Shown here piece by piece: positions 53,721-62,118 of a DNA stretch of 64,000 bases. How positions within the stretch are numbered: position 1 is the first letter of the stretch; the number at the start of each line of letters is the position of its first letter. Origin of the DNA: Streptomyces sp. NRRL S-646 (GTDB taxonomy: Bacteria; Actinomycetota; Actinomycetes; Streptomycetales; Streptomycetaceae); assembly GCF_000720765.1 (NCBI RefSeq), contig NZ_JODC01000007.1, positions 558,001 to 622,000 of the forward strand. Direction: 5' to 3'. The notes under the pieces were generated by a model. That model made no database searches. It worked only from the letters and a program-made list of their open reading frames with translations, and was not told the origin of the DNA. The position numbers were made by a program, and so were the translations under genes.

Positions 53721-54326
53721 ATGACGAAGATCGACACGAGCCGTCCTGAGACCGTGCTCCCGACCCCGTCGCACACGGTCGGCCCCTTCTACGGCCACGC
53801 CCTGCCCTTCCCCGGCGGCGGCGACATCGCGCCGGTCGGCCACCCGGACACGATCACCGTCCAGGGGTACGTCTACGACGGCGAGGGCAACCCGCTGCCG
53901 GACGCCTTCGTGGAGTTGTGGGGCGCCGACCCCGACGGCAACATCCCCCAGGTCGACGGTTCGATCCGGCGCGACCCGGCGAGCGGCGGCTACCTGGGCC
54001 GCAACGGCGTGGAGTTCACCGGCTGGGGACGCATCCAGACGGACGCCAACGGCCACTGGTACGCGCGGACGCTGCGGCCCGGCGCGCGCGGGCAGAGTGC
54101 GCCGTACCTCAGTGTGTGCGTGTTCGCGCGCGGACTGCTGGTGCACCTGTTCACCCGGATCTATCTGCCGGGTGACGAGGCGGCGCTCGCCGCCGACCCG
54201 GTGCTGTCCCAGGTGCCGGACGGACGACGCGGCACGCTGATCGCGACGGACGACGGCAAGGGCACATACCGTTTCGACATCCGCCTTCAGGGCGAAGGTG
54301 AGACGGTCTTCCTGGAGTTCCAGTGA
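53721..54326 (+). CDS. pcaG: Protocatechuate 3,4-dioxygenase subunit alpha
   Basis: A 201-residue alpha subunit, similar in fold to PcaH but without the full iron-ligand set. Blocks: PTPSHTVGPFYGHALPFPGGG, DAFVELWGADPDGNIPQVDGS, FTGWGRIQTDANGHWYARTL and YLSVCVFARGLLVHLFTRIYLPGD. Structural partner of PcaH. ATG at 53721 is six bases after the pcaH stop. Its stop overlaps the pcaB GTG (GTGA). Confidence 0.95.
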   Translation: MTKIDTSRPETVLPTPSHTVGPFYGHALPFPGGGDIAPVGHPDTITVQGYVYDGEGNPLPDAFVELWGADPDGNIPQVDGSIRRDPASGGYLGRNGVEFTGWGRIQTDANGHWYARTLRPGARGQSAPYLSVCVFARGLLVHLFTRIYLPGDEAALAADPVLSQVPDGRRGTLIATDDGKGTYRFDIRLQGEGETVFLEFQ

Positions 54327-55660
54327 CTTCTGTCGGCTTTGACGACACCGGCCTGCTCGCCCCCGGGTGGGCAGGCTCCCCCGCCGCCTCCGCGACCGGC
54401 GACGCGGCATTTCTGCAGGCCCTGCTCGACGCGGAGGCCGCCCTGACCCGGGCCCAGTCCGCTCTGGACCTCGCGCCGTCCGGGGCGGCGGCCGCGGTGA
54501 CCGAGGCGGCCGACGCCACCCGCTTCGACCTACGCTCCCTCGCCGAGCGGGCCCGCGCCGGCGGCAACCCGGTCATCCCCCTGGTCGCCGACCTGACGAA
54601 GGCGGTGGGCGAGGAGTACGGGCCGTACGTCCACCGGGGCGCGACCAGCCAGGACATCATGGACACGGCGACGATGCTGGTCGCCGTGCGCACCCTGGAC
54701 CTGGTCCTCGCCGACCTCGTCCGCACCGAACGGGCGCTGGCCCGGCTGGCCGCGGACCACCGTGACACCGCGATGCCGGGACGGACGCTCACCCAGCACG
54801 CCGTACCGACGACGTTCGGGCTGAAGGCGGCCGGCTGGCGGTCGCTCACCCTCGACGCACGGGACCGGATCAAGGCCGTACGGGATTCACTGCCCATCCA
54901 ACTCGGTGGCGCTGCAGGCACGTTGGCGGCCTTCACCGTGTACGGCGCCCGGGACACGCAGGTCCTGACGGCGGCCTACGCCCACGAACTCGGGCTGCGG
55001 GAGCCGCTCCTGCCCTGGCACACTTTGCGCACGCCGATCGCCGACCTCGCCGGATGCCTGGCCTTCACTGCCGGGGCGCTGGGCAAGGTCGCCGCGGACG
55101 TGCTGGCCCTCGGCCGCACCGAGGTCGCCGAGGTCGCGGAGGGCAGCGGCGGCGGTTCGTCGGCCATGCCGCACAAGGCGAACCCCGTACGGTCCACGCT
55201 GATCGCGGCCGCGGCCCGGCGGGCTCCGCAGCTCGCGGCCACGCTGTACGGATCGCTGGCCGCCGAGGACGAGCGTCCGGCCGGGGCCTGGCACGCCGAG
55301 TGGGAACCGCTGCGGGATCTGCTGCGGCTGGTCGGCGGTGCCGCACGGGACGCCGCCGAACTGGCCGAAGGGCTGCGCGTGCACGCGGACGTCATGCGTG
55401 AACACCTGGGTCTCACGCACGGTTTGATCGTCTCGGAACGGCTGTCAGCCGAACTGGCCCCCCTGCTCGGCCGTGCCCGCGCCAAGGCCCTGCTCACCGA
55501 CCTCGCCGAGCGCACGTACACGGAAGGCCGCCCGTTGGCCGAACTGCTCGCCGAGGAACCGGAGTTGAAGGACCTCGTCGACCTCGACGAGCTCACCGAT
55601 CCCGCCCGTTACACCGGCTCCGCCGGAGTCCTCACCGACCGTGCCCTGGAGCGACGTTGA
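54323..55660 (+). CDS. pcaB: 3-carboxy-cis,cis-muconate cycloisomerase
   Basis: A 445-residue fumarase/aspartase-superfamily enzyme. The signature loop is GGGSSAMPHKANPVRSTLI (catalytic Ser in the SS pair). Supporting blocks: DTAMPGRTLTQHAVPTTFG and HRGATSQDIMDTATM. Converts 3-carboxy-cis,cis-muconate to 4-carboxymuconolactone. GTG at 54323 overlaps the pcaG stop. The stop overlaps pcaL (TTGA). Confidence 0.95.
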   Translation: MTSVGFDDTGLLAPGWAGSPAASATGDAAFLQALLDAEAALTRAQSALDLAPSGAAAAVTEAADATRFDLRSLAERARAGGNPVIPLVADLTKAVGEEYGPYVHRGATSQDIMDTATMLVAVRTLDLVLADLVRTERALARLAADHRDTAMPGRTLTQHAVPTTFGLKAAGWRSLTLDARDRIKAVRDSLPIQLGGAAGTLAAFTVYGARDTQVLTAAYAHELGLREPLLPWHTLRTPIADLAGCLAFTAGALGKVAADVLALGRTEVAEVAEGSGGGSSAMPHKANPVRSTLIAAAARRAPQLAATLYGSLAAEDERPAGAWHAEWEPLRDLLRLVGGAARDAAELAEGLRVHADVMREHLGLTHGLIVSERLSAELAPLLGRARAKALLTDLAERTYTEGRPLAELLAEEPELKDLVDLDELTDPARYTGSAGVLTDRALERR

Positions 55661-56778
55661 CCGAGAAACTCCTCAACCACCGTGCCGAGGGGCCCACTTC
55701 CGCTCCCGCGCTGCTGCTCGGGCCCTCGCTCGGGACGTCGTACGCACTGTGGGACAAGGTGGCACCCGAGCTGTCCGTCACCCACCGGGTCGTCCGCTGG
55801 GACCTGCCGGGGCACGGCGGTTCGGCGCCCGGCCTGATCGGTCCCGGCGCGACCGTCGGTGACCTCGCCGATCTGGTGCTGGCCCTCGCCGACTCGCTGG
55901 GCATCGAGCGGTTCGCGTATGCGGGGGTGTCGCTCGGCGGTGCCGTCGGACTGCATCTGGGCCTGCACCACCCGGAGCGGGTGTCGTCGCTGGCCGTCAT
56001 CTGTTCGTCGGCGCACTTCAACGGCTCCAAGCCGTGGGAGGAGCGGGCCGAGCTGGTGCGGCGCGAGGGGCTGGGCTCGCTGGTGGCGAGCGCCGATGCC
56101 CGGTGGTTCACGCCCGGGTTCACCGTGCCGGAACTGGTGCGGGACCAGGCAGAAGCCGACCCCGAGGCGTACGCCGCCTGCTGTGACGCGCTGGCCGCCT
56201 TCGACCTGCGCGACCGGCTCCCGGAGATCTCCGTGCGCACGCTGCTGATCGCCGGGCGCGAGGACAAGGCGACCCCGCCGCCGCATCTGCGGGAGATCGC
56301 GGACGCCGTGTCCGGCTCCGCGCTGGTCGAGCTCCCGCACGCCGCGCATCTGGCGCCCGCCCAGTGCCCGGAAGCCGTGCTGACAGCCCTGCGGACCCAC
56401 CTCGGCGGAGCTGCCAGGCGCGGCATGGAGGTACGGCGGGAGGTGCTCGGCGATGCGCACGTGGACCGGGCCCAGGCCCGGCAGACGCCCTTCACCGCCC
56501 GCTTCCAGGACTTCATCTCGCGCTACGCCTGGGGCGAGATCTGGACCGACCCGACGCTCAGCCGCCGCGAACGCAGCATGATCACACTGACGGCACTGGT
56601 CGCACACGGGCACTACGACGAGCTGGCCATGCACGTACGGGCAGCCCGCCGCAACGGGCTCACCCCCGAGGAGATCGGCGCCGTACTGCTGCAGACGGCC
56701 GTGTACTGCGGGGTCCCGGCAGCGAACTCGGCGTTCGCGGCGGCCCAGCGGGTGCTGGCGGAGGAGGACGGCCTCTGA
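55657..56778 (+). CDS. pcaL: PcaL: fused enol-lactone hydrolase and 4-carboxymuconolactone decarboxylase
   Basis: A 373-residue fusion. Residues about 1-250 are PcaD, an alpha/beta-hydrolase (LLLGPSLGTSYALWDKVAPEL, nucleophile in YAGVSLGGAVGLHLG, His in LVELPHAAHLAPAQCPEAV). Residues about 265-373 are PcaC, with ARQTPFTARFQDFISRYAWGEIWTDPTLSRRERSMITL and EEIGAVLLQTAVYCGVPAANSAF, including the AhpD-like Cys. It decarboxylates carboxymuconolactone and hydrolyses the enol-lactone to 3-oxoadipate. Fusion as PcaL is normal in actinomycetes. TTG start overlaps the pcaB stop; last pca gene. Confidence 0.95.
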   Translation: MTEKLLNHRAEGPTSAPALLLGPSLGTSYALWDKVAPELSVTHRVVRWDLPGHGGSAPGLIGPGATVGDLADLVLALADSLGIERFAYAGVSLGGAVGLHLGLHHPERVSSLAVICSSAHFNGSKPWEERAELVRREGLGSLVASADARWFTPGFTVPELVRDQAEADPEAYAACCDALAAFDLRDRLPEISVRTLLIAGREDKATPPPHLREIADAVSGSALVELPHAAHLAPAQCPEAVLTALRTHLGGAARRGMEVRREVLGDAHVDRAQARQTPFTARFQDFISRYAWGEIWTDPTLSRRERSMITLTALVAHGHYDELAMHVRAARRNGLTPEEIGAVLLQTAVYCGVPAANSAFAAAQRVLAEEDGL

Positions 56779-56826
56779 AGCCTCTGAAGGTGACCCTGCC
56801 GGTCGTAGCTTCAGCAGCATCTCGCA

Positions 56827-56860
56827 CATGCCTCCACCGCGTGCCTACGGTGGAGGCATG
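56827..56860. promoter_or_regulatory. 13-bp palindrome enclosing RBS and start codon
   Basis: CATGCCTCCACCG (56827-56839), 8-base spacer, CGGTGGAGGCATG (56848-56860). The right arm contains the ribosome site GGAGG and the SDR ATG at 56858. TACGGT in the spacer and arm could be a -10 box. Confidence 0.8.
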
Positions 56861-57649
56861 TCCACCATCCTGATCACCGGCGCCACCTCCGGCCTCGGGC
56901 GCTACGTCGCCTTCGAGCTTGTCCGCTCGGGACACGTCGTCCTCGCTCACGGCCGCGATCCGGGCCGTACGGAGCAGCTGGTCGAGGAGCTGCGCGCCGA
57001 GGGCGACGCGGAAGGCTTCGTCGCCGACCTCGCCTCACTGACGCAGGTGCACGAGCTGGGCGCCCACGTCGCCGACGCCCACCCCGACCTCGATGTCCTG
57101 ATCAACAACGCCGGTGTGGGAGCGGGCGCGCCCGGCGCGGGGCGTGAGCTGAGCGCCGACGGGCACGAACTGCGGCTCGCCGTGAACTACTTGGCACCGG
57201 TCGTACTCACCCGCGCCCTGCTCCCGGTGCTGCGCGCGAACACACCCGCCCGGATCGTCAACGTCGGCTCGGTCGGCCAGGACCCCCTCGACTTCGACGA
57301 CATCGAATTCAGGCGCCAGTACGACGGCTTCGCCGCCTACCGCCGCGCCAAGTTCGCCCTGGCGGCCCACACCTTCGCCCTCGCCGAGGAGCTGGCGGAC
57401 ACGGGCGTCTCGGTGAACGTCCTGCACCCGGCCACCTTCATGGACACGGCCATGGTCCGCGAGGGCGAGGTCACCCCTTGGAACACGGTGGCCGACGGGG
57501 CACCTGGTGTGCTGGCCCTGGCGACTCAGGACTTGGGCACAGGCGGCTATTACGAGGGGACCAGCCGAGCAAGGGCGCACGAGGCAACGTACGACCGCGA
57601 GATACAGAAACGTCTGTCGACAGTCACTGATCAACTGCTTGCGCTGTAG
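56858..57649 (+). CDS. Short-chain dehydrogenase/reductase
   Basis: A 263-residue classical SDR. NAD(P)-binding TILITGATSGLGRYVAFEL, DVLINNAGVGAGAPGAG, and the YxxxK site in FAAYRRAKFALAAHTFALAEEL with Ser in VNVGSVGQD. The N-terminal binding loop suggests NADP-type preference, but this is not certain. The product is unknown; it is 79 bases after pcaL and may not belong to the pca operon. ATG at 56858 follows GGAGG within a perfect palindrome. Confidence 0.9.
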   Translation: MSTILITGATSGLGRYVAFELVRSGHVVLAHGRDPGRTEQLVEELRAEGDAEGFVADLASLTQVHELGAHVADAHPDLDVLINNAGVGAGAPGAGRELSADGHELRLAVNYLAPVVLTRALLPVLRANTPARIVNVGSVGQDPLDFDDIEFRRQYDGFAAYRRAKFALAAHTFALAEELADTGVSVNVLHPATFMDTAMVREGEVTPWNTVADGAPGVLALATQDLGTGGYYEGTSRARAHEATYDREIQKRLSTVTDQLLAL

Positions 57650-57650
57650 C

Positions 57651-57715
57651 GCCCTTCAGGGACGCGGGGCTGTGTCGGTATGCGGCTCCGCCGCGTGGGC
57701 GCGATCAACCACGGA
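57651..57715 (-). repeat. Dispersed repeat family A, copy 7 (inverted)
   Basis: GCGCCCTTCAGGGACGCGGG, GCTGTGTCGGTATGCGGCTC, CGCCGCGTGGGCGCGATCAA. It begins two bases after the SDR stop and lies before the stop of the convergent LAL-like gene. Confidence 0.8.
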
Positions 57716-57754
57716 CAACCCGCAGCCGCCGTACAACCTTGCGCCCCGAGCTCT

Positions 57755-60439
57755 TCAGCGCACCCCGCGCCCAACCTCCAGCGCCTCCCGAGCCTTCGCC
57801 ATCAACCCATCCGCCCCGCACGACCGAGCCAACGCCAACCCCCGGTTCAGCTCGGTAACAGACCTCGCAGCGATCCCGTACTCGATACGGGCCGCCGCAT
57901 GCTCGTACTGGCAGGGCGAAGCCTCCAGATACGCCACAGCCTGCGCCAGCAGCCGGACAGCCCGCTGCCCGGTCTCCAGCGCTGCAGCGCACCGCAGAGC
58001 CTCCCCGATGGCGGTGTCCGTGCCGAACCGCTCGGCCTGCCGGCGGGTGTCCGCGACGAGCCGAGCCGCACGGGCCGGGTCCTCGGAGGCGAGGGCCCGG
58101 GCGAGATCGAGCGCCCAGGGGACGAGCACCGGGTTGTGGTGACCGCGTGCGGCCACGGCCTTCTCGGCCTCCTCCAGTTCGTTGATGCCGTCCTTGGTGC
58201 GGCCGACGGCGAGCAGCAGCCGACCGCGCACGGACCGCGGATCCGGCATCACCACGCCGGAGGTGTACGGCGGTGCGAAGCCGTACTGGTCGGCGATCGC
58301 CCAGGCCTCGTCGACATGGCCACGGGCGAGCAGGACCTCTACGAGGTTGCAGGTGACGCACCAGTACAGGGGCAGTCCGCGGCCGACGGGTTCGGCGAGG
58401 CGCAGGGACTCGCGCAGGGAGGCCTCGGCCTCCCGCAGGCGGCCGCGCCTGCGGTGTCCGATGCCGACGTGGGCGTGGGCCAGGGCGAGGTGGCCGCCGC
58501 TCCAGCCGGCCGACTCGTAAGTGCGCAGGGCCTCGTTGTAGAGGCTTTCCGCACGGTCGAGGCGGTCGGTGTAGGTGTAGGAGTTGCCGAGCATCAGCAG
58601 GAGTTCGATGCCCCACTCGGTGTCGGTCCAGCCGAGTCCGGGTGCGAGGCGGCCGTTGACGAGGGCGCGGTCGCACAGGTCGACGACCTCCTCGGCGCTC
58701 TCACCGCGGATCAGGGCGTCGAAGCCGCGCAGCATGAGCAGGGCGCGTTCGGAGTTGTCGCGGCCGGTGCAGGTCGAGGCGAGGTCGGCGAGGCGCTGGG
58801 AGCGCCCCTGCGAGGTCGCCTCGCCGGCATAAAGGCTCTCCCACATGTACTGCACGGCCTGCAGCCGCATCTTCGCCGGCCCCTCCGCGTGCCGGGCGGC
58901 CTCCGCCTCGACCGTGCGGACCGCCTCCTCCATCTGGTCGTTGTGGAGGAGCGCCTGGGAGAGGCGGAAGACGGCGTCGACGCGCTCGTCGCCGTCGAGG
59001 CCCGGCATGCCGAGCGCGGACTGCAGGTGATCGATGGTGGTGGCGGGCGCGGTGAGGAGGGTGGCGCAGCCGAGTTCGTAGAGCACGCGCGCGTGGACCT
59101 CGGGAAGGGGCGGTTCCAGCAGGGCGCGCTCCAGGCAGCGGCGGGCCGCGTCGGGGGCGCCGACGGCGAGGTGTTCGCGGGCTGCCTCACGCAGCTGCTC
59201 GACGAGTTCCTCGTCGTCGTCCGGGTGCACCTGGAGGAGGTGCCGGGAGGCCATGGCGGCGCCGCGTCCGGACTCCGTGACGACCTGGGCGGCGATGCCG
59301 TGCATGGCGGTGCGCAGGGCGTCCGGGATGGAGTTGTAGACGGCGGTGGCGATCAGCGGGTGCACGAACTCCAGGTCGCCGTCGTCGGCCTGGGCGCTCG
59401 CCGGGTCGGGTTCGGTGAGGATGCGGGCGTCCTGCAGCAGTTCGGCGCAGCGCAGTGCCTCGTCGTGGTCCATGGTGGCGAGCTCGGCCACCAGGTCGAC
59501 CGAGATGCCGGTGCCGAGGATGGCGGCAGCCCAGGCGAAGCGGGTGGCGTCGATGCCGAGTTCCTCGAGGCGGGCGACGAGGCCGCCGCCGCGGGCCGAG
59601 CGGTTGAGGGCGCGCAGTTCGGCGGCCGCGCCCTCGGTCGGCTCCAGCTCGCTGTCCTGGACCTTGGCGAGGAGTTCCACGGTCTCGTACGGGTTGCCGC
59701 CGGTGACGGCCCAGACCTCGCGGCAGAACGGGGCGTCGGCGTGCGCGCCGAGGGTGGCGCGGGTGAGGCCGGCGGTGGCGTCCGGGGTGAGGGCGCTCAG
59801 GTTGGCGTCGGGATGGCCCGAGGCGGCGGCGATCGCTTCGAGGTGACGGGCGCTCTCGCCGCCGACCTCGCCGGGCCGACGGGCCACGACGACCAGGACG
59901 GACAGGTCGTCGAGACGCTCGGCGAACGCGGCGAGCCAGCGCAGCGTCTCCTGGTCGGCCCAGTGCGCGTCGTCGATCAGCAGGACCAGCGGCCAGTCCC
60001 GGCGGGCCAGCCGGCGCACCCCGGCGACCAGTCCGTCGCACACGCCCTGCGGGTCGGCCTGGCGCTCGCCCGGTTCCGTGATGCCGAGGGCGGGGCCTGC
60101 GATGTCGTACCAGTCGCCGAGGTATTCGCGGGCCTCCTCCGGCATCAGGGACACCAGCGCGGGCTGCAGCAACTGCCGTACCACGTTGAAGGGAACGGAT
60201 CTGAGGGTCTCGCCGCCGCGGGTCGACCACACCGTGCAGTTGCGCCGCTCCGCGATGCGGCGGGTCTCGGCCAGCAGGGCGGTCTTGCCGAGCCCCGCCT
60301 CGCCCCGGACCACCAGCACGCTGCCCGAGGACGAGCGGTCGGCGCACAGCGTGTCGATCGCCTGCTTGACGGCGGCGATCTCCTCGTCGCGCTCCCACAG
60401 GGAGGCCGAGGCGGCCTCCATGGGCCGGACCTCCGTCAT
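57755..60439 (-). CDS. LAL-like ATP-binding protein lacking its LuxR HTH
   Basis: An 894-residue cytoplasmic protein. Residues about 15-170 are an AAA/MalT-type NTPase (Walker A VVRGEAGLGKTALLAETRRI; Walker B PLVLLIDDAHWADQETLRWL). The remainder is tetratricopeptide-like helical repeats (ALLHNDQMEEAVRTVEAEAA, LYNEALRTYESAGWSGGHLA). It ends GADGLMAKAREALEVGRGVR, the place where LAL regulators normally begin a LuxR helix-turn-helix; no HTH follows. ATG at 60439 follows GGAGGT. It may act as a non-DNA-binding signalling ATPase or be a truncated regulator. Confidence 0.85.
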   Translation of the reverse strand: MTEVRPMEAASASLWERDEEIAAVKQAIDTLCADRSSSGSVLVVRGEAGLGKTALLAETRRIAERRNCTVWSTRGGETLRSVPFNVVRQLLQPALVSLMPEEAREYLGDWYDIAGPALGITEPGERQADPQGVCDGLVAGVRRLARRDWPLVLLIDDAHWADQETLRWLAAFAERLDDLSVLVVVARRPGEVGGESARHLEAIAAASGHPDANLSALTPDATAGLTRATLGAHADAPFCREVWAVTGGNPYETVELLAKVQDSELEPTEGAAAELRALNRSARGGGLVARLEELGIDATRFAWAAAILGTGISVDLVAELATMDHDEALRCAELLQDARILTEPDPASAQADDGDLEFVHPLIATAVYNSIPDALRTAMHGIAAQVVTESGRGAAMASRHLLQVHPDDDEELVEQLREAAREHLAVGAPDAARRCLERALLEPPLPEVHARVLYELGCATLLTAPATTIDHLQSALGMPGLDGDERVDAVFRLSQALLHNDQMEEAVRTVEAEAARHAEGPAKMRLQAVQYMWESLYAGEATSQGRSQRLADLASTCTGRDNSERALLMLRGFDALIRGESAEEVVDLCDRALVNGRLAPGLGWTDTEWGIELLLMLGNSYTYTDRLDRAESLYNEALRTYESAGWSGGHLALAHAHVGIGHRRRGRLREAEASLRESLRLAEPVGRGLPLYWCVTCNLVEVLLARGHVDEAWAIADQYGFAPPYTSGVVMPDPRSVRGRLLLAVGRTKDGINELEEAEKAVAARGHHNPVLVPWALDLARALASEDPARAARLVADTRRQAERFGTDTAIGEALRCAAALETGQRAVRLLAQAVAYLEASPCQYEHAAARIEYGIAARSVTELNRGLALARSCGADGLMAKAREALEVGRGVR

Positions 60440-60620
60440 CCCGCTACCTCCCCAAGTCGCCTGAACGACGTACAGACATCGAGCGTAGCCGTCCGATTGC
60501 AGAAGTGGAGGGGGGTCCGGGTAGCTGTTGCCGTTATGGGTGACAGCGGGTGCGGGCAGGCGACGCATGAAGCCTGTCATCTGCCTGTGTGAAGGTAACC
60601 GACAGTCAAAAGGCGCTGAA

Positions 60621-61901
60621 ATGACGCTGCTTTTCGGACAACGCCGGGCCGTGCCGGACTCGTCTGCGGTACGGGCGCTGGCGGCCGGGTCGGTGGGCAA
60701 CTTCGTCGAGTGGTACGAGTTCGGGGTCTACGGCTACTTCGCGACCGTGATCGCGGCGCGGTTCTTCACCCCGGAGGGCGGCAGCGAGGCCGAGGCGCTG
60801 GTGAGGACGTATGCGTCGTTCGCGCTGGCGTTCTTCTTCCGGCCGGTCGGGGCTGCCTTGTTCGGGCGGCTGGGGGACCGGATCGGGCGGCGTCCGGTGC
60901 TGATCCTGGTGATCGTGGTGATGACGGTCGCGACGACGCTGATCGGTGCGCTGCCGACGTATGCGACCGTCGGGGCTCTTGCTCCGTGGCTGCTGACTCT
61001 TCTGAGGGCGGTTCAGGGACTGTCTGCGGGTGGGGAGTTCGGTGGGGCGGTGGCGGTGATGACGGAGTTCGCTCCGCCGGGGCGGCGTGGGCTGTACGGG
61101 TCGTGGCAGTCGTTCACGGTGGCGCTGGGGCTGTTGGGCGGGGCGGGGGTGGCGGCACTGTTGGCGACTCTGCTCACCCAGCGGCAGCTGGGCGACTGGG
61201 GGTGGCGGGTGCCGTTCCTGCTGACGCTGCCGCTCGGGCTGGCGGCGCTGTGGCTGAGGCTGCGGCTGGCGGAGACGCCGGAGTTCCGGCGGGAGACCGA
61301 GGCCGTGAGGCTTCCTCCGGGCGAGGTCGCCGGCGCCATCGCGCTGGGCGCGGCACGGATCATGGGCTGGGCGGCGGCGGGGTACACCTTCCTGGTCGTC
61401 CTGCCGTCGTATCTGCAGAGCACGCTGGGCGCAGGCTTCCAACAGGCGCTGATCGCAACCGTGTTGGCCAACCTGGGCTTCGCGGTCACGATCGTCCCGG
61501 CAGGTCTGCTCAGCGACCGGTTGGGGCGGCGAGCGGTGATGCTGACGGGCGCGCTGCTCGTGGCGCTCCTGTCCCTGCCACTGCTCAACCTCCTGCAGGA
61601 CCCGGGAACTTCGAACACCGTTAAGGGTGCGGCGGTGTTCGGGGCGGGTGCGGTGGTCGGCCTGATGGCAGGGCCGGGACCGGCGATGCTCTCGGAACTC
61701 TTCCCCACGCACGTGCGCCACACGGGCCTGGGACTCGCCTACGCCCTCTCGAATGCCGTGTTCTCCGGCTGTGCCGGGCTCATCATTACGGAAACCGTCA
61801 AGCGGACAGGGAGCGTCGACATCCCCGGGTACTACGCGGCGGCGACGTGTGCGGTGAGCGTCCTCGCCCTGGCCAAGGCACCGAAACGGAAGGCGGGTTG
61901 A
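60621..61901 (+). CDS. MFS transporter, metabolite:H+ symporter (ProP/ShiA-like)
   Basis: A 426-residue membrane protein with about twelve helices. The opening SSAVRALAAGSVGNFVEWYEFGVYG and the loop GRLGDRIGRRPVLI are typical of the MHS family (KgtP, ProP, ShiA). GLSAGGEFGGAVAVMTEFAP and GLLSDRLGRRAVMLT mark the two A-motif loops. Probably imports a carboxylate or osmolyte with protons; substrate unknown. ATG at 60621 follows AAAAGGCG. It is upstream of anmK on the same strand. Confidence 0.9.
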   Translation: MTLLFGQRRAVPDSSAVRALAAGSVGNFVEWYEFGVYGYFATVIAARFFTPEGGSEAEALVRTYASFALAFFFRPVGAALFGRLGDRIGRRPVLILVIVVMTVATTLIGALPTYATVGALAPWLLTLLRAVQGLSAGGEFGGAVAVMTEFAPPGRRGLYGSWQSFTVALGLLGGAGVAALLATLLTQRQLGDWGWRVPFLLTLPLGLAALWLRLRLAETPEFRRETEAVRLPPGEVAGAIALGAARIMGWAAAGYTFLVVLPSYLQSTLGAGFQQALIATVLANLGFAVTIVPAGLLSDRLGRRAVMLTGALLVALLSLPLLNLLQDPGTSNTVKGAAVFGAGAVVGLMAGPGPAMLSELFPTHVRHTGLGLAYALSNAVFSGCAGLIITETVKRTGSVDIPGYYAAATCAVSVLALAKAPKRKAG

Positions 61902-62118
61902 GCAGATGCGGTGGACAGGCCTGACGCCAGTGGAGGAGGTGCAGGACACGCTCGCAGCCGCACCGTCGCCGGGCATCACCCCGCCACCGGAAGTCACCCG
62001 CCGCAGCACGACGATCCGGCAGACCCACGCGGTGAAAACCCGCACGCCAGACATCCTCGCCCTCACCACGACAGCGCAACGGAAGGCAGGGTGGACCGGA
62101 TGCGGGTGATCGGCCTGA
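61861..62118 (+). repeat. Imperfect tandem duplication of the MFS-end/anmK-start junction
   Basis: 61861-61924 and 62054-62118 align with about 51 matches in 65 bases. Both contain a C-terminal coding tail resembling the MFS end (xLALxxxxxRKAG) and an ATGCGG start. The first copy has an ORF (61906-62109) without a recognised family. Confidence 0.7.

Noticed and set aside
61906..62109. 67-residue ORF between MFS and anmK
   Set aside because: It is explained by duplication of the junction. Its end resembles the MFS C-terminus and its start the anmK start; no RBS or family.
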